From Hemicordylus capensis (Eukaryota > Chordata > Lepidosauria > Squamata > Cordylidae), in NCBI RefSeq assembly GCF_027244095.1, contig NC_069665.1, forward strand, positions 3,722,501 to 3,786,500: a stretch of DNA of 64,000 nt, written 5' to 3'. A program made the position numbers and the translations under genes. Below the pieces are notes generated by a model. That model had not been told where the DNA came from. It was given only the letters and a program-made list of their open reading frames with translations, and searched no databases. Positions within the stretch are counted from its first letter, which is position 1; the number at the start of each line of letters is the position of its first letter. Shown in pieces: positions 10,863 through 23,800 of this stretch.

Positions 10863-11052
10863 TGAAGGAGCGGCAGAGTTTTCAACTCCTACTATGTGAG
10901 CTTAAGGTGGCGAGAATGAGTCCTGCCCCATCCGCCGCCAGCCTGTGGGGTGCCCGCTGTCCTTGCTGGATGGGCCTCGCTGGGCCCCCGGCCATCCAGG
11001 CTACTCTGCCAGAGACAGAAGAACGACTCGCCCACAAGTCCAGATTCAAGAC

Positions 11053-11058
11053 TTTATT
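11053..11058 (-). terminator. CFDP1: polyadenylation signal AATAAA for CFDP1
   Basis: TTTATT on the plus strand, followed (minus-strand sense) by a short GT-rich stretch. It is a plausible canonical signal for CFDP1, about 700 bases past the stop. Confidence 0.6.
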
Positions 11059-11124
11059 CAAAGGCGGGGGAATGGGCCCAGGCCTTCTCTGCACGCATGC
11101 TGCCGATCCTCTGCATTCCTGTAG

Positions 11125-11262
11125 AGCCAGGATTCGCAAATCTGGGTCCCCAGCTGCTGCTGGACTACAACTCCCATCATGCCCTTTGGCCATGGTGGCT
11201 GGAGATGATGGGAGCTGTATTCTGAAAACATCTGGGAAGCCAGGTTGGGAACCCCCGCCGGA
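11125..11262. mobile_element. fold-back MITE in CFDP1 3' UTR
   Basis: GGACTACAACTCCCATCATG and its inverse GATGATGGGAGCTGTA. Would form a stem in the mRNA if transcribed. Confidence 0.6.
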
Positions 11263-11756
11263 GAGCACGAATGGAGTTAAACTACTTGGAGAGCTTGGTT
11301 ACAAAGAAGAAGAAACACACACACGTCCCTTGGAAAAGGCTTTTTTTTAAAGTGGAGACTTCACGACGAGAAGAAGCCTCTTCAGAAAGCAGGAGGATGA
11401 GCAACCACTCACCATCGTCTGCCGGGTGTCCTTGTGAAGGAAGCCTTCCAGATGGGCATGACAGCCGCTGTGGGGACCCCCAGTGCCGAGCCCCATCAGT
11501 GCCCAGGCTGGGGGCCAGCGAGTCTGCTTCATCCCCCTCTAACTACCAGCTGGGGGGAGGCCTGGGAAATATCCGCCACATCCGCCCCCACCGGGCAAGC
11601 GGCTACTGCCAAGGACCCAGCCGAGCCCTGCTGGGGTCTGGGCCACCCGGCAGCCTCTGCTGCAGAGACCTCCGTCCACCTCTTGACGATTGCGGTGAAA
11701 AAGAAAATCCGCCTGGAGCACTGAGTTACTCTTGTCCAGCGGTGGCCAGATGAGCC

Positions 11757-11847
11757 TCAGGGCTTCATGCTGCTCAAGCGGATGTCGCGCTCGATCTCAA
11801 ACTGCCTGTGGTCGACTCTCTCCAGGAACGCTTTCCTTTCCAGGTAC
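11757..11847 (-). CDS. CFDP1: CFDP1 coding exon 7 and stop
   Basis: Acceptor TCGCAG. Encodes [20 protein letters not shown], then DIRLSSMKP and TGA. The human C terminus is [20 protein letters not shown] followed by DLRLSKMKP. Confidence 0.96.
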
Positions 11848-14800
11848 CTGCGACAGGGGGCGGGGGGGGGGAGAGACGGGGTCAGCTCCGGGGCCTCTAA
11901 AGAGCAGGCAGAGCTAAGCAGAGCAGAGCAGGACACCGGCTCGGAATGTGCACGGAACCGCGGCACCTGCGACCTCCGGTCATATCGGGAAGACGAGGGC
12001 AGCGGGGCAGCAGGGAGGTAGGTAGGCTGCCGCCTCCATGGGCATGAATAAAGACGGACGCCGGTGGGGGGGAAGTGGTGCGAGGTATAAGTGCCCCCTT
12101 CCCCGCTCTTAAAGCCGGCTCGGTGCACAGCCCGACTTCAGGCCTCCTGAAGATGCTGGGCTGAAGCTCCCACAATCCCCGGCGACTGGCCATTGGGGCT
12201 GGGGATGATGGGAGTTGTGGGCCAAAAACAGCAAGGCGGCGAAGTCTGTGCAGGCCCGGCGCAGAAGGACCCAAAGGCGGCACTCCTCCCCAGGCGGCCC
12301 GGCCGTTCCCTCCTCCCCCTCCCTGTCGCCCTTTGCCCCTGACATGCCTACACACTCGCACGGGGTGGGCCAGCTCCCGGCCCCCGCAGCAGGCCAAGCC
12401 TTCTGGGCTAGCTGTTTGCCGGTGGGATTCAGAGCGCGGGCTGGAAAGCAACCGGTGGTGCCGCACTCCTCCGCCTGACTCGCAAAACCACCCAGATTGC
12501 CCAGCTAATTGCTTGCTATAAATAATTTCCAATAAAGACGCGGAGGCACAAGCTGATGGGCTCAGGCACACTGGGGTGGAGCCTGCAGTCCCCTCATTGG
12601 GTACTTGCAGGAACAGCGCCGCTTGACAGTACAGGGCCCACTCTCCCCTCCCCACCCCACCCGTTCTTGGGAGGCCTGTCCTATATAAGAGCAGACACAG
12701 AGATCAGCACCTAAGGGCCATTTCCTGTGGGGCCTGCCCTACATAAGACCATAATGAGTGCCAGGCTGGGAACCCGAGAGGGTTCAGCTCCTGCTCCCTT
12801 CTTGCAAAACCAAACCGGGCCGGAACGAGAGTGAGTTCTGGTTTCAACAGCCTGGAACCCACTGCAGGTGGGTGTGAATGTGTATTTTTTAAAATTTTAG
12901 ATACATACACACATACACACCCCTTGGTTATAGGGACTATAGTTCTACACCAGGGGCTCTCAAATGTGGGTCCCAAGATGCGGTGTGACCACAACGCCCA
13001 CCATCCACAGCTGCATCGCCCCAAAGGCCACTTCAGCTATGGATGGTGGGAGTTGTAGTCATACCGCATCTGGGGGCCAGCATTTGAGAGCCCCTGGCCT
13101 AGTCCCGGGAGCTTGCTGGGAGCCTGAGATCCACTTCAAGCCTTCTGCCAGAATCAGAACTCCAGAGACGGCCGGCTGCGAGGCCATCCTCCCTCCCTCC
13201 CTTACCCTTCTTTCCCTCGGTTGTGGGTGGCCAGCTCCTCGCCGATGCCCTCCTCCTCCTTGAAGGTCTCCCAGTCCAGCTTCGACTTCTCCAGCGTGCT
13301 CAGCTTCTGCTTCTTGGCACCGATCTTCCCCAGCAAGCTGCTCATGCCGCTTGGCCGCTTCACCCTGCAGGGGCACCCAAACAGAAGTGTGTTCAAGAGA
13401 GTCCTGGCAAAAGGCAGCAGCCCCATCCACACGCCCAACACTCACGGGACGACTGTACAGTCTACACAGGCACAGAGCTGTACACAGGCACAGTAATGCA
13501 CACGTTATGCAGAACGCAGAATGAAGTACACTGCTGGACCTGGGGTAGCAAGCATGGACCGTCCCCTTTGCTAAGCTGGGTCCACCCTGGTTTGCATTTG
13601 GAGAGGAGACAACATCTGGGAGCACGGGGAGATTCCCCCGAGGGGATGGGGCCACTGCTCAGTGGAAGAACATCTGCCTGTTTGCAGGCAGAAGGTCCCA
13701 AGTTCCCTCCCTGGCAGCATCTCCACGATAGGGCTAAGAGAGACTCCTGCCTGTAACCCTGGAGAAGCCGCTGCCAGTCTGGGTTGACAATACTGAGCTA
13801 GATGGATCAATGGTCTGACTCGGCAGAAGGCAGTTTCATATGTACCATACATCTTAAGGGCCTGTATCCCTTCAATACAAATATGTGTATTCAATACGAA
13901 TACATCATTCACACAAATATGGGTACGAGGGTACAGGCATCTGTACACTCGTACAGCATCATGTCTGGAGGGGGCTAGCGTGCTGGCCGCCTGGGAAGCA
14001 GCCCTTCGACAGGGTCCGGCCTCCAAAGCCTCTGCTGCTCTCAATCCTTGGGTGCCCCGGGCTTTATTAAAGCACGAAGCAGTGCACACTTCAGCTTCCC
14101 AAACTTCCAATAGTTGCAACCAGTGTTCCCTCTAATGGGGATCCCCAGATGTTGCTGACCACAACTCCCAGAATCCCCAGCTGCAATGGCTTTTGCTTGG
14201 GGATTCTGGGAGTTGTAGTCATCAGCATCTGGGAATCCCTGTTAGAGGGAAGATTGGTTGCAACGGATCTTATCTTCAGTTTCACCCTTTGGGGGCGTGG
14301 GAGTAAAAACGGCCCCCAGAAGTCCCATCAAAGGTTCCATGCAGGCAAGAGGTAAGCCAAACTCTCCACCCGCTGCCTGTATTTATTTACTCGGAAGGAT
14401 AAGGAAAACACACACAGGATGGAGAGGGTGGTCTCCTCCCCACCCATCCTGGAAGGGTGCCTCCCTCAGTCACTAAGCAACTGTGCAGCCTCCTCTGTGC
14501 CACAGTTATTTTGAAAGTGCAAATCAGAGGGCAGAAATTGAACACCCGCCTTTCCTCTTGCGGGAGTCCAAGGTCAACCTGATTGGACCCGCTTCCTAGT
14601 GAGGACTTTTAAGCTCCAGAAGCAGTTGTTAACCTCCCAAGAGAGGAGAGGGGTGGCCAATCCCACCCACCCCCACCCCAAAGTCTGAGCTGGAAGACAG
14701 TGAGGCACAGGCGAAGGCTCCGCATGTCTTTGGAGAGACCTGGACAGCTAACTGCAAGCATGAATTTTCCAGTTTGCTAAGCAGGGTCCACCCTGGTTTG

Positions 14801-17800
14801 CATTTGAATGGGAGACATGTGTGAGCACTGCATTATTCCTCTTAAGGGATGGAGCCACTCTGGAAAGAGAACCTGCATGCTTGCATCTGGCATTTTCATA
14901 TAGGGCTGAGAGAGACTCCTGCCTGTAACCTTGGAGAAGCCACTACCAGTCTGTGTAGACAATACTGAGCTAGATGGACCTTCCTTATGGGCTAAGGCTA
15001 CAACACCTGGGGCTTTTTAGTTTCAAAAAAAGACGTCATGATAGAGGTCTATAAAATCATGCATGGTGTGGATGGATGGAGAGAGAGGGCGGGGGGGACA
15101 AGTCTATCAATGGCTGCTAGGAACATAGGAAGCAGCCACATATTGAGTCAGACCATTGGTCTATCTAGCTCAGTATTGTCTTCACTGAGTGGTAGCGGCT
15201 TCTCCAAGGTTGCAGGCAGGCATCTCTCTCAGCCCTGTCTTGGAGATGCCACCAGGGAATGAACTTGGAACCTAGATGCTCTTCCCAGAGCAGCTCTATC
15301 CCTTAAGGGGGATATCTTACAGTGCTCACACTTCTAGTCTCCCATTCATATGCAACCAGGGTGGACCCTGCTTAGTTCAGGGGACAAGTCATGCTTGGGC
15401 TGTAGGCCACCTCCAACCTAAGAGTCAAGATGCCTCTAAATCCCAGCTGCAGGGGAGCAACAGGAGGAGAGAGGGCATTCCCTCTCCTCTTGCCTGTGGG
15501 CTTCCCAGAGGCATCTGGTGGGCCACTGTGGGAAACAGGATGCTGGACTAGATAAGCTTTAAGCCTGATCCAGCAGGCCTTTTCTTATGGTCCAGTGGCA
15601 GCTTCCTATGTAGCAATAGGCAGGAATTCAATCTGTGAACAATTTGGGACCAGTTCCTCAACATTTTCTAACTCTCGGGTTTGAGCACTAACTGCTTCAG
15701 ATGCACAGAAAGGATTTTGAGCTGGTTTAGAAGCATCTCATTCAGAATAGTACTAAACATTTTTGATTGCTGTGTCACTCTATGCAATTAATACAATGTG
15801 TATTTAATTTGAGAAAAATATGCATTGTTTAAAACACTGTGTAAACATGTTCAGATAAACAAAACACACAGCAGGATAAAAACAGGAAAACAAAACCATT
15901 GTACAACTGTAAGCAGAGTGCCAGATGATTGAGCCACTTGTTTTTAAGGAACCGCCGCTTTTTGTGTTGCGGTTCCAGTTCAGGTTCAAGGCAACCAAGA
16001 GAGTTCAGGCTCAGTTGCAGTTTGCTGAAAAACCTCTCTGAAGCATTCGATTCTTCACTAACAGGCCCTGAGATTGTCAGAGAGGACTTGGGCAACAATA
16101 AGAAACTGCAGAGAAACATCTGAATCAGGAGAGGAGAGCTGGTCTTGTGGGAGCAAGCATGACTTGTCCCCATAGCTAAGCAGGGTCTGCCCTGGTTGCA
16201 TATGAATGGGAGACTTGATGTGAGAGCACTGCAAGATATTCCCCTCAGGGGATGAAGCCGCTGTGGGAAGAGCAGAAGGTTCCAAGTTCCCTCCCTGGCA
16301 GCATCTCCAAGATGGGGCTGAGAGAGATTCCTGCCTGCAACCTTGGAGAAGCCGCTGCCAGTCTGTGAAGACAATACTGAGCAAGATAGACCAATGGTCT
16401 GACTCAGTATATGGCAGTTTCCTAGGTTCCTAGGCTCTTATTTTATTTATTTTTATTTATTCGATTTCTATACCGCCCTTCCCAAAATGGCTCAGGGCGG
16501 TTCACAGAGAGTAATAACAAATAAATTGGATGCAACAAGAACATAGGAACACAGCAAGCTGCCTTCTACTGAGTCAGACCCTTGGTCCATCCAGCTCAGG
16601 ACTGGAGGTGTCCAGAGTGAGTCCCCACTCCATGGCTGCCCAATGATGTGCCTGGGTGCTGGTCTGGTGCTCAACGTTTATCTCCCTTTCCAGCTCAGGA
16701 CCCAGGTACCTGGAGGGCCATCTATATCTCTGTGCGCCTGCAGTGCCTTTAAAATCCTGGCTGGAGGCCCTTTTCCTGCTGCTCTCTCTCCAGTCTGGCT
16801 GCTCCTCTGAACCCAGACATGGCTCTGGGTCGCATTTCCAACTGGATTCAAAGGTCTGGCCAGAGGAGGGGGGGGAAAGAGAGAGAGAGAGATGCACACC
16901 TGTCCTGGTTTTGGACAGAATCTTGGAAAGAATAGTCTGGAAAACACTCCCCCCCCCATGACTCATTGTTTTCCAGTAACATCTTGTGACCGAAGGGTGT
17001 ACTCTGGCCACGGCTTCCCCCCACCTGCCTTAGAATGGCAGTCATTTCCTCTCCGGCTTTTCAGGATGCCCCTGGATCGGCAGAAAGGCAGTTATCCCAG
17101 GAATGCAGATACACGGCAGGCTTGAGGCTCTGCCGAGGGCTCATGCAAGCTTGGCTCCGGCTTTCCGAGTCTTCAGCGACTGACCTGCAGTTCCCCCACT
17201 TCAAGCCACGGGGTGGTTTCTGCACACCCTGGGATCCAGGAGGCACCACTCTTTCCGCTGAGCAGGCAGCTGGCTTCTAGCTCTGTGTCCTTATTTGCTT
17301 GCATTTATATCCCGCTCTTCCTCCCAGGAGCCCAGAGCGGTGTACACCGTCTCGTTTATCCTCACAACAGTCCTGTGAGGTAGGCTAGGCTGAGGAGTAA
17401 CTGACTGGCCTAGGGTCACCCAGTGGGTTTCATGGTCCTAGTCTAACACTCTAGCCATGGTTGTTTTTCATCATGATACTGTTGGTCTCGGTAGCCGCGG
17501 GCAGAAGGCGACTCTGTTTTGGTGGCAGGAACGTAGGGAGCTGCCTTGTACAGAGTCAGGCCCTTGTCCGTATAGCCCAGGCTTGTCTACACTGGCTGGC
17601 AGCAGCTCTCCGCGGCTTCAGACAGGACTCTTTCCCAGCCCTACCTGGAGATGCTGCCAGGGAAGGAACCTGACAAAGAGCTACGATTGCAAATTTTGTC
17701 AGGCAGTTCCGTGTTGTGTGGGAGTGTTTCCTTCTTGGCTCCTGTAGACCTTCTCCCAGGTCCCCTCAGTGACCCCAAGTTCTCATATGATATGTCAGAG

Positions 17801-20800
17801 AAAAATTTCCCTCGGCTTCTGCTGATCATCATCTCATAAACTTCTGCTGTGTTTCCTCCTAGTCATCGCCTCCCCATTAAAGTCCTCCAAACAATGAACC
17901 TTCCTGTGTACAGAAACTCCTCTAATGCCTTGATCCTCCCAGCTGTCCTTTCCTGACCAGTGTGCCCTCTAACAGGGATTCCTAGATGTTAACTACAACT
18001 CCCATAATCCCCAAGCCAAGGCTATTGCAGCTGGGGATGCTGGGAGTTGTAGTCAACAACATCTAGGAATTCCTGTCAGTGGGAACACTCCTCCTGACCC
18101 TTTGGTAGCTCTGCAAGACCTGAGTGTGATTCAGAAAGCTGCACCTTTATGTTGCTTTATGGAGGGGGGAGGGGGGGGAGTGGTTTGGTGTGCTGATGGT
18201 AATCCCGTGTAGCAAGTGGCAGGGAGGAGATCTGAGCACACTGATGGTGGAGGAGGGTGCCTGTGTGTGAGCCTCTCATTCTGGGCTAGCCCTCTTGCAT
18301 TCAGGGTGCGTGTTGAGAGCAATGGCACGTGCAAGAGCGAGGGGGTACCGTAGCTCCTCTGTGTGGGCAGTTTGCTCTCCTACAGAGTCAGAGGGGAGCC
18401 TGTTCCCCTCTTAAGGTCCTGGGCCAACGCCTTCCCACATGCCTGCAGTTGTGGCAATCCACCCCACTCACTTGGGGAGGAGAGCAGGGCCTGCAGGAGT
18501 GAGTGTGAACTGTCGCCTTTGCTAAGCAGGGTCCAGCCTGGTTTGCGTTTGGATGGGTGACTACGTGTCAGCACTGCCAGGTATTCGGAGATGGGGATGT
18601 AGCTCAGTGGCAAAACATCTGCTTGGCAGGCAGAAGGCCCCTGGCTCCATCCCTGGCAGCCTCGCCAGGTAGGGCTGGGAGAGCCTCCTGCCTGAATCCT
18701 TGGAGAACTGCTGCCAGTCAGAGCAGACAATGCTGAGCTAGACGGCCCAAGGGTCTGGCTCAGAAGGAGGCAGCTCCCATCCTCAGCCAGACAGCTGCTC
18801 CTTAAGATCCTGGCTGGTCACTGGACTTCCACAGCTGGGGAGAGAAATTTAATGCCCGTCACCTGTTTTCACTGGAAGATTTGGCTGCCATGGAGGGTTA
18901 GACATTGTGTCCAACGCGGAGCGCAAGGCTCTGGCTTTTACGGGGCCGGGAAGGTCTCGGACTCCAAGCCCCAGCAGAGCCAGTGGCTGGCGCCCCACTC
19001 AAAGGCTGCCACTCGGCCAGCAGCAGCCCGCAAACCAACCAAAGGAGGCGCTCTCCTCCCAGCGTGCTGCTGCTCTCAGGGCAAGGCGCCTGCAGTTCCA
19101 GGAGCCGCGTTTCGTTCCAAGGCACATTTGCCGAGCGGCTTCAGGCTCCCCTTCTGGCTGCTGCCTGCAGAATCGGTGCGTCGCAGCTGCGCTCCGGGCC
19201 TCCACCAAGCACAGAGCGGCTTCATGAAGGCCAGATGCTCCCGGCCTGGGCTGCCCTCCTCCTCCTCCTCCTCCTGGGCAAATCAGCCGCCTACTGCTGA
19301 TGGCCACACTGTGCCCCCACTTGGCCAGGAGTCAAGGCACAGCGCCACGGAGCAGAAGGGCCCAAACCTGCCGGGTCCGCAGGAGGAGGAGCGGGGCAGG
19401 CGCCGTCCAAAGCAAGCTCCGCTCCGCCACCGGCAGCTGCAAGGCGGCTTCGGTTTCTGAAGCCACCGGAAATGGTTTCCCCAGCTGGCCGTCTGCCTGG
19501 GCAGCCAAGAGAGACTCTCTCCTAAATGGAAGACTCCTTCCAACCGTTTCCGTCACAAAGTTCACCAGCCTTTCCAAAGAAGGTGCCTCTATGGGGCCAG
19601 AAGCTTAATGGGGGAGGAGAGCTGGTCTTGTGGCAGCGAGCATGAATTGCCTCCTCTGCGAAGCAGCGCCTGCCTTGGTTTGCATTTGGATGGGAGACTC
19701 CATGCGAGATTAGCTGTTGCTGAACTACAACTCCCATCATCCCCAGCTGCAGCTGCGAATGACAGAACTGGTATCCATCATTGAGAGCCACGGTGGCCTT
19801 CTCCTGCCCTAAGGGGATGGGGTAGGCCCCAGGTTCACTCCCTGGCAGGATCTCGAGGTAGGGCTGGGAGAGATTCCTGCCTGAAGAGCTGCTGCCAGTC
19901 GACATAGACAAGACGGAGCTAGATGGACCAAGGGCCTGACCCAGTACAAGGCCACTTCCCATGTCCCACCAATACACTCCCGACTCCGCGAGTGCTGGCT
20001 CAGAAACACAGGATCCCTGCTGTCAGGCTAACCTGCAGGTCTACGCTTTGCGTAGCAGCACTTGAAGCTGCCGGCAATCAGCGGTTCAAGGGGCCTGCAC
20101 TTTTCTCAGCAAGAAACCTCTTGATGAGAGCTCCAAGTTGAAACAAGGCCGGGGATCTGGATGCAATCAGCGAACGTGAACCACAACACCCCACGCCAAA
20201 AGCACCACAGTGGGTCTAGCAAACAAATCCAGGGGGAAGCAGCCACTTAGGCCAGCCACGTTGCTTGCCCGACTGCTCCAGTGTGCTGCTGGAACTGCCG
20301 GAGGGACCAGCCGAGGCCCACTCTGCACCTGACAAAGAGTCCCCCAAGAATGGCGAAACGTGCAGAGAGATGGGATGACATCACCCGAAGAGGAGCTGCT
20401 TTCATGGCGGGTGTGGCTGGGAGCCAGCCTGCGCCCTCTGGTGGCCGGCATCAGCAAGGCACTCCTCCAAAGACCACCCCGCAGTCACACCCCCCTCCCG
20501 AAGGGCACCCTCAAAAGACAAGACGGCTAACGGGCCCAAAAGGAAGGGCCCAGACATCCCCCCGATAGCGGGCCACAGACCTGGCTGCCCTGACAACACT
20601 TCTCCTCTCTCCCTTTCAGGGGGGGAACACGCTGCTTGGCGGGCTCAAGGTCTCGGGCTCCATCCCTGGCAGCATCTCCCGGAAGTGCCAGAGAGCTGTT
20701 GCTGCTCAGTGGTGGGCATGAGCACGGACTGGTTCGTGAACTCCCAGGAGGCAGGGCGGGGCTTCCTTTAAGGGGCAGGGAGGGTGCCCTTCTCCGCCCT

Positions 20801-23800
20801 GCCGCTTTCCGCCCACCAGCGCTCTCCCCAAAACTGCTAGCATGGGGCTGTAGCATACCACCTTGCAGCCCCAGTCAGCACTGAGCTCTGGGGGCAGCAG
20901 GGTAGGGAAGGGCACCCTCCCTGCCCCTTAAAAGGACTCCCCCACTGCTTCCCAACCGGCTTGAACGCCAGACTTTTCGAACCGGCTCGGTGCTCCATAA
21001 AAGGAGCGCTGAACCGGTCCGTGCACATCCCTGGTTCGTGGTGACAGGGCAGAGCTCGGGCAGCTCCCTACTAGGAAAGCCAATGGCCGCTCACCATCTT
21101 TTTGCACAGAGTCCAGGTCCTGCAAGAGCAGAAGCCCCAACCCCTGCCGCCTCCCAAAGTGCTTTCTGGTCTGAAAGACAGGCCACAGCATCAGTACTGT
21201 GTTTACCCAAATCTAGGACGAGGTTCCTCCTCCCCTCCACCCCCCCCCCAGTTCTTTCCTATTAAATATAGAGAGGCTGTCTTAGATTTAGCATCCTCTT
21301 TCTTGTGGGTAAATACGCATATAAATCTATATTTAACTTCTATCTTTTAAGGCATCGTCTTACATTCAGAGTTGCCTTCTCTTCTGGTCAATACAGTACA
21401 TATCAGGAGAGGCCAACCTGAGGCCCGTAGGATGCTGCTGCCTTATACCGAGTCAGACCCTTCGTCTGTCTAGATCACTACTGTCTACACTAGCCGGCAG
21501 CGGCTCCTCCAAGCTTTCAGGCAGGAGTCTCTCACAGCTCTGCCTGGAGATCCAGCCAGGGACTGAAGCTGGGACCTTCTGCATGCAAAGCAGGCTGCTC
21601 TACCTCTGAGCTACAGCCCCATCCTCATGGTCCATCTATCCCAGCACTGTCTACAAGGACCGGCAGCGACATCGCCAAGCTTTCAGGCAGGAGTCCCGCC
21701 CAGCCCTACCTGGAGGCACTGCCAGGGATGGAACCTGGGCCCGTGTGAGGCAGAAGCTCTACCCATCCCCTACATGAAGACAACTGGGGCTGATGGGAGT
21801 TGCAGTCCCGCCACTTGGCCACCCCGGTACACACAGGGGGAAGGCAACGGGGCTTTACGCAGAGTGGTGGCAGACGGGGTGGGGGGATTCTGTTCCCCGC
21901 CAGCGGCGGCTACTCCACTCAAGCTCTCAGATTTGTTCCTGAATCTGAACACACTGCAGTAGTTTCATGAACCAAAGACTCAAGGGCAGGGGGTGGGGGA
22001 GTCTTCAGGAGCACGAGGCACCTCTCTGCCTCCGCCCCTCAACTGCCAGAAGCAAAAGCCATTGCAACGAGGCATTATGTTGACCCAGAGGTTTGCCTGT
22101 GACCCTCCAGGCAAGTCCAGGCACCAACAGAACAGAGCTGCCTCCAGTCGCTGCCAAGCCAAACTTCCCTCTGTGTTAATTTGAGCAACCTGGAGGGAGG
22201 CACCAGGAGGCCGTGGAGGTCACGCACTCAGACCTGTCATTTGGGAGAACATCCAAACAAGAGGAAGAACAAGCCCACTGTGAATGGGAAGAGACTCTCA
22301 TGACATTGTTCCTGGAGCTCACTTTCGCCATAGCTTCAGCAGTGATTGGCACACTGAATTTGGGTTATAGAAGCCGGGAAATCTGGAGTGGAAAAGGGAA
22401 CCTTTTATTCACAAAGTGGTGTCACTGTGTGCAGACTAAGGCAGCTGAAAGGTCAGGAACATCAGGGCCTGCCAAGATTTTGCAAGGCAGTGCACAGCAC
22501 AGGGACCGTGGATCTTGCCCAATCAGCAACTGAACCTCCTCACCCTTCAGTCCAGCATCTCATGGCATCCCACCTGTCTAGATGGAAGGAATTTTTGGTG
22601 CTCTGCAGGAACAAGTCCCCAACACAGATACAACTTGGGCAGATGTATGGCTTCTGCCACACCTTGACTTCTCAGCGAGTGATGCAACTTAACCGTCATT
22701 TGCATGTGCATAAGAACATCAGAAGAGCCCTGCTGGATCAGGCCCAAGGAGGCCCATCTACTCCAGCCTCCTGCTTCACACAGCAGCCCACCTGATGCCT
22801 CTGGGGAGCCCACAAGCGGAGATGAAGGCATGCCGCCTCCCCTGCTGTGGCTCCCCTACAACTGGTACTCCGATGAATCCTCTCTCTGAGCCTGGATATA
22901 GCCTACAGCCATCAAGACTAGTAGCCACTGACAGACCTGCCTGCCATGAATTTGAATTTGATGAAGCCCCACTTAAAGCCATCCAAGCAAGTGGCCATCA
23001 CCATGTCTCATGGCAGAGAACTCCAAAGATTATGTGTTGGGTGAAAAAGTCCTTCTTGTGTCAGTCCCAAATTTCCTGGCAATCACTTTCAAGGGCTGAC
23101 TCCTGGTTCTAGTGTTGTGAGAGAGGGAGGATTTCTCTTTCTATCCACTTCCTCCACACCATGCATGATTTTATAGGTCTCTATCATGCATCCCCTCAGT
23201 TGCCTTTTTTCTAAACCAAGAAGTCCCAGATATCGTAGCCTTGCCTCGTAAGGGAGCTGCTCTAGCCCCCTGATCACTCTGGTTTCCCTCTTCGGTACTT
23301 TTTCCAGTTCTACAAGATCCTTCTTAAAATATGGCGACCAGAACTGTACTCAGTACTCCAGATCTGGCCACAGCATAGATCTGTCTAATAATGGCATTAT
23401 AACATTAGCCGTTTTTATTTTCAATCCCTTTCCTAATGATTCCCTTTATGGCAAAATAAACAGGATGGATCCTTAGAATGCCTTCTGGGTCCAATTCTAG
23501 CTTGTTGAGAAAGACCGGGAGTAGGCCTTGGGCTCCCCGACTCCTTTCAGTGGGAGAGAAATGTGACTCGGCTAGAGAGAGCCCACGTGGGGCCTCCATG
23601 GCCCAGTCAGATAAACCCACATGCTCACCCTGGTACATGCATCCACTTTCGCCGATGGTGAAGCAAGCAAGAGTTCCACCATGGGGGAACTGCAGGGACC
23701 CATGAATGAGGCTCCCAAGATCCTCTTCTCTCCCTTCCAAGACCCCCCCCCCACTGATTTGTATGCAACACCTGCAAAGCAGGATTCTGACCCCCACCCA

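Larger units (their letters stand above)
11036..11756 (-). other. CFDP1: probable CFDP1 3' UTR
   Basis: About 700 bases of GC-rich, largely non-repetitive sequence run from the stop codon to an AATAAA (minus strand, plus-strand 11053-11058). A fold-back MITE lies inside it at about 11125-11262. The UTR extent is inferred from the signal only. Confidence 0.6.

Noticed and set aside
11897-12655. 252-aa minus-strand open frame as a protein gene
   Set aside because: It lies in CFDP1 intron 6 across MITE and inverted-repeat element copies, with a low-complexity Pro/Arg/Gly-rich translation and no recognised domain.
16129-16240. genuine 5S rRNA gene
   Set aside because: Only the internal promoter part resembles 5S. 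The 5' third differs, and the sequence continues into a SINE present in dozens of copies.
18852-19460. 202-aa plus-strand open frame
   Set aside because: GC-rich intronic DNA with comparable frames on both strands. The translation is Ser/Ala/Gln-rich and without homology I recognise.
22388-22795. 135-aa plus frame as a gene in CFDP1 intron 5
   Set aside because: Its C-terminal third is antisense CR1 sequence, and the rest has no recognisable family.
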